Source: JAVVRI01 sp036654795
GTDB taxonomy: Bacteria > Bacteroidota > Bacteroidia > Bacteroidales > Tannerellaceae
Length of the DNA: 10,343 nucleotides
Direction: 5' to 3'
Assembly (NCBI GenBank): GCA_036654795.1
Contig: JAVVRI010000109.1
Coordinates: 1 to 10,343, forward strand
The position numbers and the translations under genes are program-made. Shown piece by piece: positions 6,161-10,343 of this stretch. The notes under the pieces are model-generated. The model saw only the letters and a list, made by a program, of their open reading frames with translations, did no database searches and was not told the origin of the DNA. How positions within the stretch are numbered: position 1 is the stretch's first letter; every line of letters begins with the position of its first letter.

Positions 6161-6327
6161 ATGGCACGCAGGTAGGTGAAAAGGGTGGATGGCTGTTTAC
6201 GGCAGACGCCCTTATCCGGGCTGTGCTGCATATCAATCCGGACGAACTGGATGACGAAGAGTGGGCGCATCAGGTAGTGATGGCAGAGTGGGCAATGGCG
6301 GTTATGCAGGGAGGCAGAATAGGATAA
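5855..6327 (+). CDS. Tail assembly chaperone, -1 frameshift product (gpGT/E-E' analogue)
   Basis: Two products are predicted from one start at 5855. The unshifted frame stops at 6158-6160 and gives 101 residues (MAAKVEKTIEQ to AEIKKL). A -1 slip on A AAA AAG (6148-6154) continues through GCT ATA AAT to a TAA at 6325-6327, adding 57 residues: 100 shared plus AINGTQVGEKGGWLFTADAL and onward, total 157. The added part is a well-formed helical, acidic domain (INPDELDDEEWAHQVVMAEW) and has no plausible start of its own; the ATG at 6161 runs only four codons. In lambda (G/GT) and P2 (E/E+E') the short and long proteins are made in a set ratio and coat the tape measure protein while the tail tube assembles. 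The place between tube and tape measure genes is exactly where this family is found. Confidence 0.78.
6134..6154 (+). promoter_or_regulatory. Programmed -1 frameshift signal: SD-like AAGGAGG plus A AAA AAG
   Basis: The zero-frame codons are AAG GAG GCA GAA ATA AAA AAG CTA TAA. The heptamer A AAA AAG (6148-6154) is the classical bacterial -1 slippery sequence of E. coli dnaX, and it lies one sense codon before the zero-frame stop. AAGGAGG (6134-6140) is a perfect anti-SD complement ending seven bases before the heptamer, about the spacing of the stimulatory SD in dnaX. I saw no convincing stem-loop downstream. Bacteroidota rarely use SD pairing for initiation, so whether the SD-like element stimulates here is uncertain. 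Confidence 0.78.
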
Positions 6328-6559
6328 TTAGCAAAATTATCATTGCGAAGTTAAAGTAAACCAGCCAGCGATATTTATACCATTTCCCGTCTTTTTTTAA
6401 ATAGTGCGGCAGTGACTTTACCAGAGACACCGGAAGTAGAACCGGAAGCGCAACAATAATCAACAACCATTTCAAGATGGTAGGAGTTTGCTTGAGCAAT
6501 TGGAATAGCCAATAAGCGAATCCGGCAAACGCATAAATCGCAAAAATAGTACCTAACAT
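6302..6559 (-). CDS. Leftward three-TM membrane protein of unknown function, candidate moron
   Basis: The only leftward gene within the tail block. From the ATG at 6559 it gives 85 residues; a TTG at 6565 would add two. Three hydrophobic segments are visible: about 2-22 (MLGTIFAIYAFAGFAYWLFQ), 29-47 (LKWLLIIVALPVLLPVSLV) and 66-83 (WLVYFNFAMIILLIILFCLP), with a basic loop at 55-64 (KKDGKWYKYR). The forward strand over 6328-6557 has frequent stops in all frames, so without this gene there would be a 230-base gap in an otherwise tight operon. The ATG interlocks with the tape-measure ATG in one CATG (6557-6560), and its end overlaps the frameshifted chaperone end by 26 bases. I do not recognise the family. 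Small membrane proteins on the opposite strand of phage structural operons are often prophage-expressed accessory genes such as superinfection-exclusion factors; a holin-like role is also possible. Both are inference. Confidence 0.6.
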   Translation of the reverse strand: MLGTIFAIYAFAGFAYWLFQLLKQTPTILKWLLIIVALPVLLPVSLVKSLPHYLKKDGKWYKYRWLVYFNFAMIILLIILFCLPA

Positions 6560-9239
6560 GGCCAATACAATTGAATATATTTTTAGTCTTCAAGATAAGA
6601 TTTCTGCTAAGATAGGCAATATTACCGTAACCTCCGACAGGATGTTAGGGAAATTTTCCGATTTGGAGAAGAAAACCAATTCTGTGACTAAAACATTCAA
6701 TGAAACGGGTCGCTCATTGGGTTCACTGCGCGAAAAGATTGCGCTGTTACAAGCAGAACGCGAATGGATACCGGCAGAGAATATCGAAGGAATCCGGGCG
6801 TACAACCGGGAAATGAAAGCCCTGACAAAGGAGGTGAACAAACTGGAATCCCTCAACGGCGGTAAGTTTAAGAAGTGGGGCAAGGAGGCATTTGCCGCCA
6901 TGCCGGGTAGCAACCTGATTGCCAATCCGTTGGTAGCCGGTGCCGCCGCCGTTGGCTTTGCCGGCAAGTCCGCCATGAACTTCGACGAAGGTATGGCAAA
7001 AGTGAACATCACCGCCCAACTGGATGAAAAAGGACTGACTGACCTGAAAACAAGGCTCAAGCAAGTAGTAAAGGATAACAAAGCGGATATCGACATCGCC
7101 CCCGTGGGTATGGAGAAGATTATCTCCCAGGTGGGTGATGCTGACCTGTCCATGCAGATTCTCGATGCTTCGCTCAAAGGGAGTAAAGCCGGGTTCACCG
7201 AACTGGATACCGTATCCGGTGCATTGGCACAATCACTTTCAATTATCGGTAAAGAGAATACCAACGCCAAAGAGGTGCTGGATACCTTTTTTGCCGCCAA
7301 ACGTGTGGGAGCCGGCGAGTTTAACGACTTCGCCCGTTATATGCCTGGACTGATTGCCGGGGCATCAAACATGGGCATCAACTTCAAAGAGGTAGCCGGA
7401 ACTTTCGCCTACATGACCGGCAAAGGTCAGAGTGCAGAGCGTGCCGCCGTGCTGATGGAAAATGCTTTTTCTGTACTTGGCAAAGCCGATGTGCGTGGTA
7501 AGATGGAAAAAGCAGGTATCAACGTGTTCGACGACCAGGGTAAGATGCGGGGCATGGTGGACATCTTCACCGATATGTCGGGTGTACTCAGCGGGATGAC
7601 CGATGAACAAAAGTCGTCCATTCTGGAGAGCTTCGGACTGACGGATAAAGAGGCAAAGAACGCCTTTGCTATTATGACTTCCGACCTGGGTAAATTGCAG
7701 GAAGCAATGGATGCTACTGCCAACTCCACCGGCGAAACCGAAAAGGCGATGGCATTCTCCGAAAATAGTGTTCAGAAAGCGACTGAGGTATGGAATCAAT
7801 TCAAGGGAATAGGGCTAAACTTAGGCGAAGCCATTCTTCCGATGATTGGAGCGGGGTTAAGTGTGGTAGGTGTTGTCTTGGACAGCGTTTGCATGGTACT
7901 CGAAACGGTAAACAGTTTATTCTCTTGGTGGTTTGGGTTACTGCAAACAGGTAATCCGCTTGTTTGGGGCATTACGGCTGCTGTTGGTGCTCTGTCTGCC
8001 GCATTGCTGATTCATCACGCACGTATCCATGCCGTCTGGATTCTTACCAAAGCAAAGGTGGTGTGGGACGGCATTCAAACCGCTGCTACCTGGGCGCAAA
8101 CTGCTGCACAGTGGGCGTTGAATGCTGCTTTCCTGGCGTGTCCGCTTACATGGATTGTTATCGCCATTGGTGCGGTAGTGGCAGCAGTTGTTGCTTGTTG
8201 GAATAACTTTGAAGGCTTCCGTAAGGTGGTAATGGGCTGCTGGGAAGTGATAAAAGAGTTCGGGAGTGTATTGATAAATGCCATAGTAGACCCATTTAAG
8301 CAGGTACTCAAAGGGCTGAGTAGTGTCGGTGATGCTTTGGTACACCTGATAAAGGGTGATTTCAGCGAAGCAAAAGAAGCTGCGGCACAAGGAATCAAAG
8401 ATATCGCAATGGGCTCCGCCAAAATGAGTCCTATTGGTATCGGTGTCCAGGTGGCGAAAAATGGAAATTACAATGATGCTTTTGCTAAAGGAAAGCAGAA
8501 AGGGGCTGATAGCTGGAAGGCTTCGCAGGAAGAGGATAACAAACCGAATACAGTCGATGCACTTATCCCAACCGCTCCGGCGACTGCTATATCGACTTTT
8601 AACTTCGCCGAATTGCAGAAGAAGCTCAATCAAAAAGGAAAGGGTACTGGGCAATCGAAGCAGGTGCTGAACCTAAACGAACCGATACAAGACTACAAAG
8701 AGTCATCCGACTACACAGCCGTCACGAAAAAAATCGCTCCTGTGACGGTTGACCTGATACCCACTACCGACAAGCTGATAGCAAGCAATGCCCCGGCAAG
8801 TAAAGTAGTAGATGCTCGTGACCGTTTTGCTCATGGGGCGAAAGCGGATGAAAGCAAACAGGAATACGTCCCGTCGAAAACAAACTTATTGCAGGATATC
8901 ATGCTGAATGTTCGCAAAATTGCAGCAGTAGGTGCTATTCCATTGGCTATTAATTTGACATCTGTACCGACAGAAGCAAAAACACCAGCGGTGAATCTTC
9001 CGGAAATGGGCTCCATCGCCATGCCATCGCCTGAAGTGTACGATATCGAGCGAAGCGAAAAGACAATGGAACGTACCAGCGAGGTAAAAACAGAGACGGT
9101 ATACGAATCAGGCAGAAGGATGCAGATAGACCGTATCTGCGACCAGATTGTTATCCATGTGCAAAACATGGATGGAAAAGGAAAAGAAGAGATTCGCACT
9201 GATATATTAAATGTACTTAACGAACTACTGGAAGTATGA
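6558..9239 (+). CDS. Phage tail tape measure protein
   Basis: At 893 residues this is the largest gene. The protein fills the tail lumen, sets tail length and is ejected with the DNA. Residues about 30-100 are charged and helical, suited to a coiled coil. A Gly/Ala-rich entry (about 115-140) precedes the conserved core of the TP901-type tape measure family (about 140-410), recognisable from MNFDEGMAKVNITAQ, ASLKGSKAGFTELDTVSGAL, GEFNDFARYMPGLIAGASNM and AYMTGKGQSAERAAVLMENA. Residues about 422-549 are strongly hydrophobic with Ala/Trp-rich helices, probably a membrane-insertion region. The C-terminal third is Lys/Ser/Pro-rich with a helical end. No peptidase or transglycosylase domain is evident. 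By the rough rule of 0.15 nm per residue, the tail would be near 130 nm. Start: the ATG is shared in CATG with the leftward membrane gene. Confidence 0.93.
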   Translation: MANTIEYIFSLQDKISAKIGNITVTSDRMLGKFSDLEKKTNSVTKTFNETGRSLGSLREKIALLQAEREWIPAENIEGIRAYNREMKALTKEVNKLESLNGGKFKKWGKEAFAAMPGSNLIANPLVAGAAAVGFAGKSAMNFDEGMAKVNITAQLDEKGLTDLKTRLKQVVKDNKADIDIAPVGMEKIISQVGDADLSMQILDASLKGSKAGFTELDTVSGALAQSLSIIGKENTNAKEVLDTFFAAKRVGAGEFNDFARYMPGLIAGASNMGINFKEVAGTFAYMTGKGQSAERAAVLMENAFSVLGKADVRGKMEKAGINVFDDQGKMRGMVDIFTDMSGVLSGMTDEQKSSILESFGLTDKEAKNAFAIMTSDLGKLQEAMDATANSTGETEKAMAFSENSVQKATEVWNQFKGIGLNLGEAILPMIGAGLSVVGVVLDSVCMVLETVNSLFSWWFGLLQTGNPLVWGITAAVGALSAALLIHHARIHAVWILTKAKVVWDGIQTAATWAQTAAQWALNAAFLACPLTWIVIAIGAVVAAVVACWNNFEGFRKVVMGCWEVIKEFGSVLINAIVDPFKQVLKGLSSVGDALVHLIKGDFSEAKEAAAQGIKDIAMGSAKMSPIGIGVQVAKNGNYNDAFAKGKQKGADSWKASQEEDNKPNTVDALIPTAPATAISTFNFAELQKKLNQKGKGTGQSKQVLNLNEPIQDYKESSDYTAVTKKIAPVTVDLIPTTDKLIASNAPASKVVDARDRFAHGAKADESKQEYVPSKTNLLQDIMLNVRKIAAVGAIPLAINLTSVPTEAKTPAVNLPEMGSIAMPSPEVYDIERSEKTMERTSEVKTETVYESGRRMQIDRICDQIVIHVQNMDGKGKEEIRTDILNVLNELLEV

Positions 9240-9838
9240 GAAAACCTGATTTCAACATAAAGGATATTCTAATCTCTGCTATCGGATACAAGGGATTGCC
9301 TTATCCCGGTGCATGGTTCCCAAGCGTGAACCGCCCCGGCAACTCGGATGATTACGAATATCCGGGTGATGGACCACAAACGAAGCAATACTCGGATTTA
9401 GGTTCTGTACTTCGTAAGATGGACGCTCAGGGTCGCTGGTATTTCTTGCCGGTGGTATTAGTACATAAAGGAAAGGATTACGAAATTCCAAATTCCGTAA
9501 TCTCTTTTACCGGAAAAAAAACGATCATTGAGACGGCAATGGTAGGGCGTAAAGGATCTGTTAAAGAATTGATAAACATAGACGATTACGAGATCAGCGT
9601 GCAAGGTTATGCACAAGCCGATGACTTCCCTGAAATTGCATTATCAGAATTTAACGAACTCTATAACATCAATGAGGCGGTAACACTGAAGTGTGCGCTT
9701 ACCGACATCTTCTTATCTGAAGATGACCGAGTAGTAATCAAGAGCATTGAACTCTCTGACATGAGAGGTACAGATACTTTTCTAGCAATAAAAATAAATC
9801 TAGTGACCGATCAAAATTTTAAATTAATAATTGAATAG
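9236..9838 (+). CDS. DUF6046-like phage tail protein
   Basis: A 200-residue protein whose ATG overlaps the tape measure stop (ATGA, 4 bases), implying translational coupling. The N terminus (FNIKDILISAIGYKGLPYPG) is followed by a Pro/Gly/Asp-rich loop and a region of strands. The central segment VISFTGKKTIIETAMVGRKG, then SVKELINIDDYEISVQGY and an acidic stretch, is what I remember of DUF6046 in Bacteroidota phages. The pattern (ET, a Gly-Lys-Gly turn, KELI, Y-I-V-G) also occurs in tail proteins between the tape measure and hub of other myoviruses, such as LysM-bearing XkdP-like proteins, but no LysM domain is visible. The likely role is joining the tube to the baseplate hub, inferred from position. 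The hub gene starts four bases after its stop. Confidence 0.7.
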   Translation: MRKPDFNIKDILISAIGYKGLPYPGAWFPSVNRPGNSDDYEYPGDGPQTKQYSDLGSVLRKMDAQGRWYFLPVVLVHKGKDYEIPNSVISFTGKKTIIETAMVGRKGSVKELINIDDYEISVQGYAQADDFPEIALSEFNELYNINEAVTLKCALTDIFLSEDDRVVIKSIELSDMRGTDTFLAIKINLVTDQNFKLIIE

Positions 9839-9842
9839 AACC

Positions 9843-10343
9843 ATGTTTGTACTCTGTTGTAACATTAAGATAGGAAGTACTTTTTTTCAATCGGTGCACG
9901 ATGTGAAGATTAAGAGAAGTATTTATTCTCTGGGGGCAACCGCTATTATAAAGGTGCCGGTTACTGCCGTGCTCAAACATGCCGGTGAAGCTCCTACGCA
10001 TATAGAGACAGCACAAGTTATAAAAGTCGGCGATAAAATTGAAATCCGCTTGGGCTACGACAACCAATTCAATACTGAATTTGTCGGTTACGTAAAACGT
10101 TTGAATTACAAAGTACCGCTGGAGATAGAGTGTGAAGACGAGTATTACAATACACGCTCGGTGAACTGCGTTTTCTCAAAAAAGGAGACGACATTAAAAT
10201 ATTGTTTAAACAATATTTTACCAGAGATTAAATTAGGATCATGTGTAGACCTAACGCTGAAAAACTTCATCGTCAACAACAAGCCAGGAAGTTGGGTACT
10301 CGGACTATTAAAGAAAGAATATGGGTTGACTGTTTTTTTCGAT
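9843..10343 (+). CDS. Baseplate hub protein, gpD/gp27-like, N-terminal part (runs off right edge)
   Basis: From ATG 9843 the frame is open for 167 codons to the window edge. The start (MFVLCCNIKIGSTFFQSVHD) leads into strands with a domain typical of P2 gpD/T4 gp27 hub proteins: a segment like VGDKIEIRLGYDNQFNTEFV followed by GYVKRLNYKVPLEIECEDEY, where the protein states a property relative to a tube-like barrel. Next come ETTLKYCLNNILPEIKLG and a beta strand pair, then GSWVLGLLKKEYGLTVFFD, matching the second hub domain. The hub forms the ring under the tube to which the spike attaches. Order after the tape measure agrees with P2, where D is the last gene of its tail operon. The C terminus, which in other phages may carry a spike or lysin, lies outside. 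Confidence 0.78.
   Translation, partial: MFVLCCNIKIGSTFFQSVHDVKIKRSIYSLGATAIIKVPVTAVLKHAGEAPTHIETAQVIKVGDKIEIRLGYDNQFNTEFVGYVKRLNYKVPLEIECEDEYYNTRSVNCVFSKKETTLKYCLNNILPEIKLGSCVDLTLKNFIVNNKPGSWVLGLLKKEYGLTVFFD
10195..10220. repeat. Perfect 26-bp AT-rich palindrome inside the hub gene
   Basis: The 26 bases equal their own reverse complement with no spacer: TAAAATATTGTTT at 10195-10207 is mirrored by AAACAATATTTTA at 10208-10220. It encodes LKYCLNNIL within the hub frame. As DNA it could cruciform; as RNA it would make an 11-bp AU-rich hairpin with a TTAA loop. No function is known to me. Confidence 0.9.

Noticed and set aside
6161..6175. ATG just after the chaperone stop as the start of a separate gene
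   Set aside because: ATG GCA CGC AGG TAG stops after four codons; the downstream sequence belongs to the -1 frame.
6590..7300. Long leftward open frame opposite the tape measure start
   Set aside because: Low-complexity Ser/Ala-rich translation mirroring the tape measure codons; the forward strand matches a known family across the region.
7938..8654. Leftward open frame of 238 codons opposite the hydrophobic part of the tape measure
   Set aside because: Cys/His/Ser-rich with no coherent domain; expected as an antisense shadow of the Ala-rich forward frame.

Overview
The window is part of a contractile-tailed (myovirus) bacteriophage or prophage from a Bacteroidota host, most likely a gut Bacteroides or relative. 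The host call rests on protein families remembered from Bacteroides phages (a DUF2586-type tail sheath, a DUF6046-like tail protein) and on start sites with AT-rich leaders and no regular Shine-Dalgarno sequence. No search could be run, so family names come from motif recognition.

Layout, left to right. Bases 1-163 hold the start of a leftward gene with a terminase-type helix-turn-helix. A 170-base divergent region follows, carrying a perfect 19-bp inverted repeat. The rightward head genes are a prohead protease fused to a scaffold-like domain (334-1338), a major capsid protein with an unusual hydrophobic N terminus (1361-2419) and a small unknown protein (2424-2729). A lysis cassette sits between head and tail: a zinc amidase endolysin (2731-3192), a one-TM coiled-coil protein (3205-3657) and, overlapping it by 224 bases in another frame, a spanin candidate with a lipobox and a C-terminal TM segment (3434-3964). 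After a second small protein (3986-4204) come the tail genes: sheath (4217-5401), tube (5406-5831), a tail assembly chaperone with a programmed -1 frameshift signal (5855-6160, extended to 6327), tape measure (6558-9239), a DUF6046-like protein (9236-9838) and the start of a gpD/gp27-like baseplate hub (9843 to the edge).

The plan parallels phage P2: a leftward terminase gene facing protease/scaffold and capsid genes, lysis genes between head and tail with an overlapping spanin pair, then sheath, tube, frameshifted chaperone, tape measure and hub. Proteins are too diverged to infer descent from order alone.

The main anomaly is a leftward gene (6302-6559) for a three-TM protein of 85 residues lying between the chaperone and the tape measure. 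Its ATG and the tape-measure ATG share one CATG, and its 3' end overlaps the end of the frameshifted chaperone reading frame. It is a candidate accessory (moron) gene. No tRNA, rRNA, CRISPR array, insertion sequence, integrase or repressor was seen.
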